Source: Wenzhouxiangella marina
GTDB lineage: Bacteria > Pseudomonadota > Gammaproteobacteria > Xanthomonadales > Wenzhouxiangellaceae
Length of the DNA stretch: 64,000 nucleotides
Assembly (NCBI RefSeq): GCF_001187785.1
Contig: NZ_CP012154.1
Location: 862,501-926,500 of the forward strand
Reading direction: 5' to 3'
Of this stretch, positions 9,734 through 18,516 are shown piece after piece; within the stretch, counting starts at the first letter, position 1; each line of letters begins with the position of its first letter. The translations under genes and the position numbers were made by a program. Under the pieces are notes generated by a model. The model ran no database searches. It saw only the letters and a program-made list of their open reading frames with translations, and had not been told where the DNA came from.

Positions 9734-10231
9734 TTGAAGCACTCGAACAAGGTACTGAAAGGGCTCCTGGTCGAGCACCTCGACGCATTGCGCCGGTTCT
9801 GCTTCTCACTGACCGGCAGCGCGGCCGACGGCGATGATCTGGCCCAGGGCACGGTGGAATTGTTGCTCGAGAAGGGTGTTCCCGCCGACGCGCCCTTTCT
9901 GCCCTGGATGTTCCGGGTCTGCAAGAACCACTGGATCGATGGCCTGCGCTCTCGGTCACGCACACGGACCGCCACGGCCGACGAGCTCGAGCGCCACCAG
10001 GATGCACACGATGGACAGGCCGACGCCTTTCATCGGATTCAGGTCGGTGAGTTGCAGCGCGCGGTCGAGCAGCTCGATGCCGATCAACGCCTGGTGCTGG
10101 GCCTCGTATCCGTCCAGGGGTTCAGCTACCGCGAAGCGGCCGAGATTCTGGACATTCCCATTGGTACGGTCATGAGCCGACTGTCGCGCGCTCGCAAGCG
10201 CCTGCTGGAACTGACCGAGGAGAACAAATGA
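9734..10231 (+). CDS. RNA polymerase ECF-type sigma factor
   Basis: Region 2 is seen in LRRFCFSLTGSAADGDDLAQ and FLPWMFRVCKNHWIDGLRSR, and region 4 in LVSVQGFSYREAAEILDIP followed by IGTVMSRLSRARKRL. I chose the TTG at 9734 (GAGTGGG six bases upstream) because it gives 165 residues, normal for ECF factors. An upstream in-frame ATG at 9557 would add ~59 residues unlike the family. The stop overlaps the next gene (ATGA), which encodes a membrane anti-sigma, so the pair is a standard envelope-signalling switch. Certain as a sigma factor, uncertain at the start. Confidence 0.88.
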   Translation: MKHSNKVLKGLLVEHLDALRRFCFSLTGSAADGDDLAQGTVELLLEKGVPADAPFLPWMFRVCKNHWIDGLRSRSRTRTATADELERHQDAHDGQADAFHRIQVGELQRAVEQLDADQRLVLGLVSVQGFSYREAAEILDIPIGTVMSRLSRARKRLLELTEENK

Positions 10232-11010
10232 TGAACACCCAAGACCCGACCCGGTTCAGCATCGACGACGTCACCCTCTCGGCCTGGCTCGACGAAGAGC
10301 TCGATGCATCCGAAGCCCGTCAGGTGCAGGCGGCGGTGGACGCTCAGCCCGAACTGCAGCAGCGTGTGGCCCGGATGATGGTCAACGAGCGACGCCTGCG
10401 CGAGCACTACACGGACATGGCTCAGGCGCGCCCCATGCCAGAGGCCCTGACTGCCTTGCTGATGGATGACGAGCCGGCGCCCCGACCCTGGTTTCTCCGC
10501 CTGACCGACTGGAGCCTTCGAACACTGCCGCGTCCGGCCCTGGCGACGGCCGCGCTGGCTCTGGCCCTGGTCGTGGGAATCCAGCTGGGCGAGCAGGGTG
10601 ACAGCACGCCTGCCCTGTCCCTGCAGGAGCTGGCTCAGGTCGATCCGGGCCATGCCTGGTTCGAACTGCTGGAATCCGCGCCCGCGGGCCAGACCGTTTC
10701 CCTGGACGGAGCGCAGCGGGGGCAGGTGGCGCTGAGCTATCGTGATGCCGATGGTGACTGGTGCCGTCAGTTCGAAATCCAGTCACCGGCCGAAGGCTCG
10801 GCACTGGCGGCGGTCGCCTGTCGTGCGGCGGGTCGATGGCAGATCGGCCTGGCGCAACCGGTGCCACTTCGCCAACAGGACGAAGATGTCTTCCGCGCCG
10901 CCAGCGGTGATCAGGCCCCGGCCATCGATGCCTATATCATGGAGCACCTGGCCGGCGACCTGCTGCTGGGCGCGGACGAGACCGAAGTGATCGAGCAGGG
11001 CTGGCCATGA
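10228..11010 (+). CDS. Membrane-anchored anti-sigma factor
   Basis: 260 residues. The N-terminal ~80 residues (LSAWLDEELDASEARQVQ...) have the helical look of an RseA/anti-sigma domain without the zinc-binding HxxxCxxC. A single membrane segment lies near 105-122 (PALATAALALALVVGIQLG), followed by a periplasmic domain. It overlaps the sigma gene by four bases and the barrel gene by four bases, making a three-gene coupled operon. The expected role is to hold the sigma factor at the inner membrane until an envelope signal releases it. Alternative start at 10231, one codon on. Confidence 0.82.
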   Translation: MMNTQDPTRFSIDDVTLSAWLDEELDASEARQVQAAVDAQPELQQRVARMMVNERRLREHYTDMAQARPMPEALTALLMDDEPAPRPWFLRLTDWSLRTLPRPALATAALALALVVGIQLGEQGDSTPALSLQELAQVDPGHAWFELLESAPAGQTVSLDGAQRGQVALSYRDADGDWCRQFEIQSPAEGSALAAVACRAAGRWQIGLAQPVPLRQQDEDVFRAASGDQAPAIDAYIMEHLAGDLLLGADETEVIEQGWP

Positions 11011-12002
11011 CCCGAAACGCCCACTCCCCACCCACCATCCGGAGCTGCCTCATGCCCCACGATTCATCCGCGTTCCCTTTCGCCGGCCCCATGGCCGGCG
11101 TTCTGCTGTCGGCCTTCTCACTGGGCGTGTCCAGCACCGGGCTTGCTCAGGAGGACGGTGCAGCCTGGCCGATCGAGGTCACCGTCGCCGCCGGCCTCCA
11201 GTACGACGACCTGGTCACGGTCGAGGAGCTGGACCAGGTGCGCAATGTCGGGGATGCGGCGGCCGTGCTCGATCTCGACCTGGACTACGAAAGGAACTTC
11301 GATCAGGGCACGGATCTGAGCCTGGGCTACAGCCTGTCGCAGAAGAGCTACTTCGATGAGTCGGAGTTCGACCTCCAGATCCACAATCTGAGCTTCGGTC
11401 TCAAGCAGAACTTCGAGCACTTCGATCTGGGCATCGAGACCTACCATGTCCAGGCCAGGCTCGATGGCGACGAGTTGCTCAGCTTTACCCACCTCTCGCC
11501 CTACTTCACTCGCTTCCTGACCCGTCGCCTCTACCTTCGCGGTTCCTACTTCTATCGAGACAAGGACTTCCCGGAGAACCCCGGGCGTGACGGGAACGTC
11601 CATGCGGCGGATGCGGACCTGTACTTCTTCATCGATGGCACTCGGCACTATGTCGTTGCCGGCCTGCGATACGAGGACGAAGACACGCGTGATGCGGCCT
11701 TCGATTATCGGGGGCAGCAGCTGGAGCTGCGTTATTCACGGCGCTTCGATCTGTATGGTGAGCGACCCGTCCGACTGCGCCTGGACTGGCGCTATGAAGA
11801 CCGCGACTATCGCTCGGTCACGCCGTCCATCGGTCAACGCCGCGATGACCAGCGCCAGCGCTGGCGCGTTCGAGTGGACCTGCCGATCAGTCAGCGTCTG
11901 ACGGCCCTGCTCAGCTACCAGTACCGCGATCACGAGTCGGATCTTCCATCGGCGGACTTCAGCGACAACCGCTTCGAAGCCCAGCTGGAGATGTCTTTCT
12001 AG
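11007..12002 (+). CDS. Outer-membrane beta-barrel protein
   Basis: 331 residues (or 316 from the ATG at 11052, which follows a short non-hydrophobic leader and gives a neater signal peptide ending STGLAQ). The body is alternating amphipathic strands rich in Tyr, Arg and Asp (RLRLDWRYEDRDYRS, ALLSYQYRDHESD) and ends in Phe (LEMSF), the usual outer-membrane insertion signature. It is coupled by ATGA to the anti-sigma gene, so it may be a target or sensor of that switch. No substrate can be named. Confidence 0.8.
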   Translation: MTRNAHSPPTIRSCLMPHDSSAFPFAGPMAGVLLSAFSLGVSSTGLAQEDGAAWPIEVTVAAGLQYDDLVTVEELDQVRNVGDAAAVLDLDLDYERNFDQGTDLSLGYSLSQKSYFDESEFDLQIHNLSFGLKQNFEHFDLGIETYHVQARLDGDELLSFTHLSPYFTRFLTRRLYLRGSYFYRDKDFPENPGRDGNVHAADADLYFFIDGTRHYVVAGLRYEDEDTRDAAFDYRGQQLELRYSRRFDLYGERPVRLRLDWRYEDRDYRSVTPSIGQRRDDQRQRWRVRVDLPISQRLTALLSYQYRDHESDLPSADFSDNRFEAQLEMSF

Positions 12003-12041
12003 TAAACGCGTACCCCGTCGCTCGGGACCGGGTCGGGCGTC

Positions 12042-14066
12042 TCAGCGCTCCGAATCCTGGTCAGGCTCTCCGGCGCCGGCCAGCAGGCTGGCGCCGGCCA
12101 GTCCCCAGCCGTACACCGGATCGGGCCCGGGCTCACCCAGGTCGACCACGTCGTCCTGCATCCATTCGATCAACTGTGCCGGGCTCGCCTCCGGATGAGC
12201 CGATCGATAGTGCAGCACCAGAGCGGCCACGAAGGGCGCGGCGAACGATGTTCCGGATCGGTCTCGGTAGGCATCGATGGCCTGAGGGTCGGCCACCGAC
12301 AGGTTCACCCCGGGGGCCGCGAAGTCCAGGTGCTCGCCTCGCACCGCGCGCAGATAGACGCGATTGTTCCGGTCGACGGCGGTCACGGCGATCACGCCGG
12401 GGTAGGCGGCCGGGTAACGGGGGGCTGAGTTCGGGCCGTCATTGCCGGCCGCGGCGACGATCAGGATGCCTTCATCGGCCACCAGTTCGACTGCCCGCTC
12501 GAGCACCCGGTTGGCCGGCCCGGCCAGGCTCATGTTGATGACTCGCACGTCCTCGCCGCTCAGCCAGTCCATGGCCTGGACGAGCTGGTAGCTGGTGGAG
12601 ATCAGCCCGAGTTCGGGTGCTTCGAAGAAGGCTTCGGCCGCGACCAGTTCGATGTCGGGCGCGATCCCCTGCAGGGCTTCCGAATGCCCGATCAGCAGGG
12701 AGGCCACGGCCGTGCCATGGCTGAGCTCCGGCGCTTGTTCGTCGCTCAGGAATGATCGGCGCCGGATGTGGGTGCTGTCGAGTGCTTCGTGATTCTGCGC
12801 GATCCCGCTGTCGATGATCCCCAGGCGAACCGGGCCCGTTGGCAGTGCGGGGTAGCGGTCTCCGGCCAGCCGCCTGGCCGAGTGCTTGTCCGCTGCCGAC
12901 TCGGCCTGGCCCAGCTCGTAGCTGTGGTTGTAGTCGATGCTGGCCTCGGGCAGCAGTTGACGGACACGGTCCAGTGCGCTCTGAAGGTTCTGATCCCTGG
13001 GAACCAGCAGTCGAACCAGGGTGCTCTCGAAGCGGGGCAGGGCCTCGCGCTCCAGCTCTCGCCAGCCCGGCAGGCGATCCAGCTCGGGTAGATCCTCGTC
13101 GGCCGTCAGGATCAGCAGTTCGTTCCGAAGGATGGCTTCGCCTTCGTGGTCGAAGGCCATGTCGAAGACATCCTCGACCAGGCCATCGAGGGTGGCTTCG
13201 TCGAGCAGGGCTTCCGGTTCGGGCTCCGGTGTCTCGAGGCGATCGTCGGCCTCGTCCTCGGCCTCGTCATCGCTGCCTTCAGCATCGTCTTCGGCCTCAT
13301 CCTCTGCATCGTCCTCGGCGTCGTCCTCGGCGTCGTCCTCGGCGTCGTCCTCGGCGTCGTCCTCGGCGTCGTCCTCGGCATCGTCCTCGGCATCGTCCTC
13401 GGCATCGTCCTCGGCGTCGTCCTCGGCGTCGTCCTCGGCATCGTCCTCTGCGTCGTCCTCTGCGTCGTCCTCTGCGTCGTCCTCGGCGTCGTCTTCGGCA
13501 TCGTCCTCGGCGTCGTCCTCGGCGTCATCCTCGGCGTCATCCTCGGCGTCATCCTCGGCGTCGTCTTCGGCATCGTCCTCGGCATCATCCTCGGCATCGT
13601 CCTCTGCGTCGTCCTCTGCGTCGTCCTCTGCGTCATCCTCGGCGTCGTCCTCTGCGTCATCCTCGGCGTCGTCCTCGGCATCGTCCTCTGCGTCATCCTC
13701 TGCGTCGTCCTCGGCGTCGTCCTCTGCGTCATCCTCGGCGTCGTCCTCGGCATCGTCCTCGGCATCGTCCTCGGCGTCATCTTCGGCGTCATCTTCGGCG
13801 TCGTCCTCGGCATCGTCCTCGGCATCATCCTCAACGTCGTCTTCGACGTCGTCCTCAACGTCGTCTTCGACGTCGTCGTCAATGTCGTCCTCATTCAACA
13901 AATCGCCTTCGAAGGACAGGCCGAAGGTGCTGACGGTCAGGAATGCCCGGGCCGGGGCTGCCTTGACCGTCTGCCCGGCGACGAGGCCGAGGAAGGCCAG
14001 GCCCAGGGCCATCCATCGAATCGAGCTGCCCAGGCTTCGGGGCATTTTGTTCGCGCGCTTGTTCAT
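12042..14066 (-). CDS. Exported subtilisin-like serine peptidase (S8) with giant AEDD repeat
   Basis: I start at 14066 (MNKRANKMPRSLGSS..., signal peptide ending near VKAAPA), giving 674 residues. The longer frame back to 14219 would run through a terminator. After the signal peptide come ~45-50 copies of Ala-Glu-Asp-Asp (Val in place of Ala in the first few), an acidic linker, an S8 prodomain-like stretch, then the catalytic domain: Asp419 in GIIDSGIA, His450 in SHGTAVAS, Ser607 in SGTSFAAP. The triad is intact. The repeat would be strongly calcium-binding or a charged spacer; subtilases commonly need calcium, so this is plausible but unproven. Repeat length is likely unstable between strains. 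Confidence 0.9.
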   Translation of the reverse strand: MNKRANKMPRSLGSSIRWMALGLAFLGLVAGQTVKAAPARAFLTVSTFGLSFEGDLLNEDDIDDDVEDDVEDDVEDDVEDDAEDDAEDDAEDDAEDDAEDDAEDDAEDDAEDDAEDDAEDDAEDDAEDDAEDDAEDDAEDDAEDDAEDDAEDDAEDDAEDDAEDDAEDDAEDDAEDDAEDDAEDDAEDDAEDDAEDDAEDDAEDDAEDDAEDDAEDDAEDDAEDDAEDDAEDDAEDDAEDDAEDDAEDDAEDDAEDEAEDDAEGSDDEAEDEADDRLETPEPEPEALLDEATLDGLVEDVFDMAFDHEGEAILRNELLILTADEDLPELDRLPGWRELEREALPRFESTLVRLLVPRDQNLQSALDRVRQLLPEASIDYNHSYELGQAESAADKHSARRLAGDRYPALPTGPVRLGIIDSGIAQNHEALDSTHIRRRSFLSDEQAPELSHGTAVASLLIGHSEALQGIAPDIELVAAEAFFEAPELGLISTSYQLVQAMDWLSGEDVRVINMSLAGPANRVLERAVELVADEGILIVAAAGNDGPNSAPRYPAAYPGVIAVTAVDRNNRVYLRAVRGEHLDFAAPGVNLSVADPQAIDAYRDRSGTSFAAPFVAALVLHYRSAHPEASPAQLIEWMQDDVVDLGEPGPDPVYGWGLAGASLLAGAGEPDQDSER
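13285..13890. repeat. 12-bp tandem repeat array encoding (AEDD)n
   Basis: About 600 bases of a 12-bp unit (GTCCTCGGCGTC and third-position variants GCA, TGC, TTC) within the subtilase gene. Variation is almost wholly synonymous in the coding frame, so the protein repeat is preserved while the DNA diverges. No frame carries stops, which is why long false frames appear on both strands. Confidence 0.95.
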
Positions 14067-14137
14067 GGGGTGAGTATAGGCCTGCGGGACCGGTTCTTTC
14101 ATGCCTGCGCTGGCGCATCCAGGTCGGATGCCTCCAG

Positions 14138-14172
14138 CAAAAAAGCCCCGCCGGATCTGCTCGGGCGGGGCT
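14138..14172 (-). terminator. Intrinsic terminator of the acidic-tail protein gene
   Basis: AGCCCCGCC and GGCGGGGCT form a 9-bp stem; the left flank is a run of A (14139-14144), i.e. T on the minus strand. It sits just past the 14287 stop and upstream of the subtilase ATG, which fixes the subtilase start at 14066. Confidence 0.8.
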
Positions 14173-14286
14173 GTTCCGGGATGAGGTGGACAGGACCGGC
14201 GACCTCGGAGGTCTGGCACCCGGGGCGGAGGTGCTGGGAAGGGGAGCCCACCCGGTCCATGTCTCTCTCAAACGCTGGCTAGGACA

Positions 14287-15663
14287 TCAATCGTCGTCGC
14301 CGTCGTCATCCTCGTCATCGTCTTCGTCGTCCTCATCTTCATCCTCATCCTCGTCGTCTTCGTCCTCGTCGTCGTCATCATCGTCGTCATCGTCATCGTC
14401 GTCATTGTTGCCGTCGTCGTTGCCGTTGTCGTCGCTGCCCTCGTCGTCATCGTCATCGCCGACGCCAGGGGTGGACGGGAACTCTGCGCTGAGGAAGATG
14501 GTGCCGTTCTGCTCGATGGTGATCAGCTGGCCCAAGGGGTCGAAGTCAAGGAGCAGCTTGCCGGGTTCGACCGGGTTGCGGAACTCCACCTCGCCTTCCG
14601 TGCCGCCATCGACCTGGATCACTTCGATCTCGGCACGAAGCTCGCCACCGACCCAAAGTTCGTAACTGCCCAGATCCAGGTCTTCGATTTCGACGTCGAA
14701 CTCGACGCGCGAGGCATGCTGTTCCAGTTCCGCATCCCCGCTGGCGTCCGGGTCAGGACCGACGTTCGTCAGATTGATCTTGGTTTCCGAACTGCCGAAA
14801 CCGGGGGCGCCGGAATCGTCGTCATCATCATCGTCATCGCCAGGCGGGGCGAAGGCAGGATCGACGATGCCGCTGAACATGACGGTGCTGCCGTCCATGA
14901 TCTCGATCAGCGCGCCCAGCGGCTCGAAGTCGAGCAGCAGATCGCTGTCATCCTGCGGGCTGGAGAATTCGATTTCGCCTTCGGTACCGTCATCGCTGGC
15001 CTGGACCTGAATGGTGCCGCGTTCGACACCGTCGACCATCAGGGTGTAGTCACCCACCGGCACGTCCTCGACCTCTACGTCGAATTCGACACGGCCCGGG
15101 CGTGACTCGTAGTCCGCCTTGGCCTCGGCGCCGGCGATGCCCGAATCGTTGGTCAGCCAGACGCGGAAGTCCATCACCGGATCGGTGCCGCTGCGGTTGT
15201 CGGCCACGGAGGCCGTGCAGGACACGCCGGCGGAGGCGGTCAGTCGTTCCAGCGGCATGCTGCCCGAACCGAACTGGGCATCGTTGCTCTCCCAGCTGAC
15301 CGTGCCCTTGTTGCAGTCATCGAAGGTCAGCACCACCTGGCCGAAGGGCTGCAGGTTCACGTCGTTCGGGTCGAAGTTGGCGCCGAAGCGCGCGCCGACC
15401 GGACGCAGCATGTCCATCTCCAGACGGTTGCCCTTGATGTCGTTGTTGCCGATCAGCCAGACCTGGTTGCCGTCAGCGTCATAGGTGAACCAGAAAGCCA
15501 CGGCCTGACCGCCGGGCATGACCTGGAGCTGGAAGCCCTGGCCGCTGGTGTCGGCGTTGAACCAGTTGCCGGTGAAGCCGCCGGTAATCATGCCGCTCTG
15601 GGCGGCGGTGAATGACGCCACCGACATCAGGCCGGCCAGGGTCAGTGTCTTGATCAGTTTCAT
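14287..15663 (-). CDS. Exported protein with poly-Asp/Glu C-terminal tail
   Basis: 458 residues. Signal peptide MKLIKTLTLAGLMSVASFTAA; AGGAG ribosome site six bases before the ATG. Residues ~22-150 resemble the exported GNWFNADTSGQGFQLQV family seen in gammaproteobacteria. Two copies of a ~90-residue beta unit follow (SRPGRVEFDVEVEDVPVGDY and SRVEFDVEIEDLDLGSYELW), separated by a poly-Asp linker. The last ~60 residues are almost purely Asp/Glu with some Gly/Asn. It is followed by its own terminator, so it is a separate unit from the neighbouring AEDD subtilase. Function unknown; calcium or cation binding is inferred from charge. Confidence 0.85.
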   Translation of the reverse strand: MKLIKTLTLAGLMSVASFTAAQSGMITGGFTGNWFNADTSGQGFQLQVMPGGQAVAFWFTYDADGNQVWLIGNNDIKGNRLEMDMLRPVGARFGANFDPNDVNLQPFGQVVLTFDDCNKGTVSWESNDAQFGSGSMPLERLTASAGVSCTASVADNRSGTDPVMDFRVWLTNDSGIAGAEAKADYESRPGRVEFDVEVEDVPVGDYTLMVDGVERGTIQVQASDDGTEGEIEFSSPQDDSDLLLDFEPLGALIEIMDGSTVMFSGIVDPAFAPPGDDDDDDDDSGAPGFGSSETKINLTNVGPDPDASGDAELEQHASRVEFDVEIEDLDLGSYELWVGGELRAEIEVIQVDGGTEGEVEFRNPVEPGKLLLDFDPLGQLITIEQNGTIFLSAEFPSTPGVGDDDDDEGSDDNGNDDGNNDDDDDDDDDDDDEDEDDEDEDEDEDDEDDDEDDDGDDD

Positions 15664-15806
15664 TTCGATCTCCTCGTTGAATTGCGCGAAGGCTTTCGCC
15701 CGTTCCGGGTGCCTTGTTCATGTCCGGACGCTGGGTAAACGAGGGAGAGGCCGGATTTATTCCCGGTGGGCGCATAAAAATCGAAACGGTGAGCGCGGAC
15801 GGGCGC

Positions 15807-16367
15807 TCAGAGCAGCACGTGATCGATCCAGATGCTCAGGCCGATGCCGATCAGGATCAGGCCGCCGGCGATTTCGGCGCGCCGGCCCAGCAGGCGGCTG
15901 GCGACGGGGCCGAGCAGGAAGCCCAGGGTGCTCATGATGACCGAGGTGGTGCCGACGACCAGGGCGGCCCACGCCGGGCTGCCGGCCAGGTAGAGGGCAA
16001 CCCCGACCACGGCGGAATCGATGCTGGTACCGATCGCGGTCAGCAGGGTCAGGCCCAGTCCATCCGAGCGACGTCGTTCGTCGTCCTCCTCGTCGCTGAA
16101 GGCCTCATGGATCATCCGCCCGCCGATGAAGCCGAGCAACAGCAGGGCGATCCAGTGGTCGATGGCGCTGATCAGGGCGGCGAAGGTCGAGGCGAGCAGC
16201 CAGCCGAGCAGGCACATGGCGCCCTCCACGCCGCCGAAGATCACGCCGTTGCGCGTGGCCGGGGCCAGGCCGGGGCGGTGCGTGACGGCGCCGCGCGCCA
16301 GGGAGGCGGCGAAGGCATCGGCGGAGAGTCCCAGGGCCGTCAGGCCGAGTAATACGCCAGTCAACAT
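15807..16367 (-). CDS. mntP: Manganese efflux pump MntP
   Basis: 186 residues, six predicted membrane segments. The conserved acidic motifs of MntP are present in helix 1 (ALGLSADAFAASLARG) and the second repeat (GTSIDSAVVG). MntP exports Mn(II) across the inner membrane. I looked upstream for the yybP-ykoY manganese riboswitch often found before this gene and could not recognise one in the ~90 bases available. The neighbouring VIT1-type transporter, same strand, suggests a shared metal-homeostasis role. Confidence 0.92.
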   Translation of the reverse strand: MLTGVLLGLTALGLSADAFAASLARGAVTHRPGLAPATRNGVIFGGVEGAMCLLGWLLASTFAALISAIDHWIALLLLGFIGGRMIHEAFSDEEDDERRRSDGLGLTLLTAIGTSIDSAVVGVALYLAGSPAWAALVVGTTSVIMSTLGFLLGPVASRLLGRRAEIAGGLILIGIGLSIWIDHVLL

Positions 16368-16456
16368 CGATCAGAAACCAGGGAGGAGTGAGGCAGGGCG
16401 CAATGCGCCCGACGCGCATTCTATCGACAAGCGCCGGTCAACGCTCGGCCGTGGGC

Positions 16457-17146
16457 TCAGGCAACCACGCCGAAAACGCGGCCGACCGCCGCCGTCGCCA
16501 GCATGGCCAGGGCGCCCCAGAAGGTCACGCGGACCGCGGCGCGCAGGGGTGGAGCGCCACCCACCACCGCCGCCAGGCCGCCGAGGAGGGCCAGGAAGAA
16601 CAGCGAGGAAACGGCCACCGTCGGCATGATCCACTGCACCGGCACGAGCCAGGCGGCGGCGAGGGGGAGGGCGGCACCGACCGTGAAGGTCAGGGCCGAA
16701 GACACGGCGGCCTGGATCGGGCGGGCGCGAGCGACGTCGTTCAGGCCCAATTCATCACGGGCATGGGCGCCGAGGGCGTCGTGTTCCATCATCTGGCGCG
16801 CGACTTCTCTGGCGAGTTCCGCATTCAGGCCGCGGTCCCGATAGATCCCGGCCAGCTCTTCGAGCTCGACATCGTGGTTCTTCTCCAGTGCCACTGCTTC
16901 GACGGCCAGGTCGGCGGCCTCCGTGTCGGCCTGAGAGCTGACCGAGACGTACTCGCCCGCAGCCATGGACATGGCCCCCGCGATCCAGCCGGCCACGCCG
17001 GCCAGCAGAATGGCCGTTGCGTCGGGTCCGGCGGCGGCCACACCGATGATCAGGCTGGAGGTCGAGACGATGCCGTCGTTGGCGCCGAGCACGGCGGCAC
17101 GCAGCCAGCCGCTTCGATGGGAACGATGGGGCTTTTCATGAAACAT
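16457..17146 (-). CDS. VIT1/CCC1-family iron/manganese transporter
   Basis: 229 residues. N terminus LRAAVLGANDGIVSTSSLIIG is the signature of the VIT1/CCC1 (DUF125) family, followed by GEYVSVSSQADTE, a Glu-rich cytoplasmic helical domain (metal-binding in VIT1) and three C-terminal membrane helices. These proteins move Fe(II) or Mn(II) out of the cytoplasm. It lies directly upstream of mntP on the same strand (89 bases apart), which supports a common Mn/Fe detoxification function. Exact metal not determinable. Confidence 0.9.
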   Translation of the reverse strand: MFHEKPHRSHRSGWLRAAVLGANDGIVSTSSLIIGVAAAGPDATAILLAGVAGWIAGAMSMAAGEYVSVSSQADTEAADLAVEAVALEKNHDVELEELAGIYRDRGLNAELAREVARQMMEHDALGAHARDELGLNDVARARPIQAAVSSALTFTVGAALPLAAAWLVPVQWIMPTVAVSSLFFLALLGGLAAVVGGAPPLRAAVRVTFWGALAMLATAAVGRVFGVVA

Positions 17147-17169
17147 CGACCGAGGCCCTCTGCCGCATA

Positions 17170-18420
17170 CTAGGAACTGCCTTCCAGTAACCAGTCACGC
17201 AGCCGTGTATAGACTTCAGGGTGCTCGAGGAGTCCGAGGTGGTGGGTGTCTGCCACGATGAAGCGATCCGCCGAACTCAGCGCCAGTTCCTGGTCAGCGT
17301 CGTCATGCCGGCCCAGTGCGCTGGCGACGGGGACCAGACCGTCGCCCTTGAGTGAGCCGATCGGCGCGTCCGGGTTCGGGCTTCGAGTCGCCGCGATGCT
17401 CAGACAGCGTAGGCCCTCGGGCAGCGGCGTCGGGCGGCGGCTGTCGCGCCAGTGGCCATGGTCCACGCCCTGCCAGTCGGCCAGGGTCACGTTGCCGTAA
17501 CGAAGATCGCGGATGCCGGCGCTGCGCAGGCGGCCAAGCTGGGTGAAGGGTGCGCTGTAGGGGCTGAGTTCGAGCAGGCGGTCCAGGCCATTGCCGAGGC
17601 GCTCCAGCGGCGCGCCGTGGTGGGGCGAGCCGAGGAAGATGGCACCGTCCACGCGATCGAGCCAGTCCAGTTCATCCTGTCGTGCCTGCTCGAGTGCGCT
17701 GCGGATCACCAGTCCACCCATGCTGTGGCCGAGCAGGATGAGCGAATCGATCGGTTCCGGCCAGGCTTTCAGCAAGGCGTCGAGCTTCCGGGCGAACTCC
17801 TCCCCATTGGTCGAAATCCGGCGGCCCGTGTTGTAGTGCAGATGCAGGACACTGCAATCCAGATCACTGGCCAGGGCCCGGCCGTGATCATGCGTCTCGC
17901 GCTGCCACTGGCCATGATGCATGCACAGACCATGAACGAGCACGACCACCCGGCGCTTGTGCTGGCCGGAAAGCTGGCGCGCAAGGACGGCGGCGTTCAG
18001 CTCCAGAACCCGGCCCTCCGAGCGCAGGGACATCGGAATGGCCAGTGGGCTGCCGCTGGCCTCGAGACGATCGCCGAGCACGCCGTTGAGCTTGGCGATC
18101 AGGCCGACGCGCAGCGCTGAAGATTCATCGTCCAGATCGAGATCCGGCAGTGCCCGCTGCACGAAGTCGAGCCCGAAGCCAACGCCCCGGGTCACGGTCC
18201 GGATGCTTCGATAGACCTGAGCGGTCAGTCCGCGAGTCCGCTTGATCGCCGCCTTTCCGAATGGCGGCGCCACGGCAGCGATCGTGGCGTGCATGGACTC
18301 CACGATGTCGGTTACGCCCAGCACCGCATCGATGGTCAGGCGAGTAGCCGCTCGGACATCGGTGCCGCCAGTGCGTGCGTCATCGAGGTTTCTTGAAGCT
18401 GCTGTAGGGGTCATGGCCAT
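17170..18420 (-). CDS. Alpha/beta hydrolase, lipase/esterase-like
   Basis: 416 residues. A ~130-residue helical N-terminal part of unknown role precedes an alpha/beta-hydrolase domain with VVLVHGLCMHHGQW (oxyanion strand), the nucleophile elbow GHSMGG, a GSPHHGAPLE motif common in triacylglycerol-lipase-like and PGAP1-like enzymes, Asp in KGDGLVPVASA and His in VADTHHLGLLEH. No signal peptide, so it is probably cytoplasmic or peripheral. A second ATG two codons in is equally possible. Substrate unknown; lipid ester hydrolysis is the likeliest class. Confidence 0.85.
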   Translation of the reverse strand: MAMTPTAASRNLDDARTGGTDVRAATRLTIDAVLGVTDIVESMHATIAAVAPPFGKAAIKRTRGLTAQVYRSIRTVTRGVGFGLDFVQRALPDLDLDDESSALRVGLIAKLNGVLGDRLEASGSPLAIPMSLRSEGRVLELNAAVLARQLSGQHKRRVVVLVHGLCMHHGQWQRETHDHGRALASDLDCSVLHLHYNTGRRISTNGEEFARKLDALLKAWPEPIDSLILLGHSMGGLVIRSALEQARQDELDWLDRVDGAIFLGSPHHGAPLERLGNGLDRLLELSPYSAPFTQLGRLRSAGIRDLRYGNVTLADWQGVDHGHWRDSRRPTPLPEGLRCLSIAATRSPNPDAPIGSLKGDGLVPVASALGRHDDADQELALSSADRFIVADTHHLGLLEHPEVYTRLRDWLLEGSS

Positions 18421-18516
18421 ACTTTCGAGTCTACTCCTTTTCCGGCCTCCGGCCGCTCGGCGCGTCTACTGCCCGTATTGGGTACCATGAAAGGAGGCTT
18501 TGCAGAGGGCGCGCCC

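Noticed and set aside
8200-9975. A 591-codon minus-strand frame over the S10 peptidase
   Set aside because: It overlaps the peptidase in another frame and shows no domain; high GC removes stops.
13021-14282. Long plus-strand and second minus-strand frames through the AEDD array
   Set aside because: The 12-bp repeat has no stop in any frame, so all six frames are open. Only the minus frame with signal peptide and catalytic triad is real.
15786-15809. Hairpin TGAGCGC/GCGCTCA at the end of mntP as a terminator
   Set aside because: The T-rich tail on the minus strand is interrupted and displaced; not convincing enough to annotate.
16368-16456. A yybP-ykoY manganese riboswitch before mntP
   Set aside because: Expected by analogy, but I could not find the conserved core in the ~90 bases between mntP and the upstream gene.
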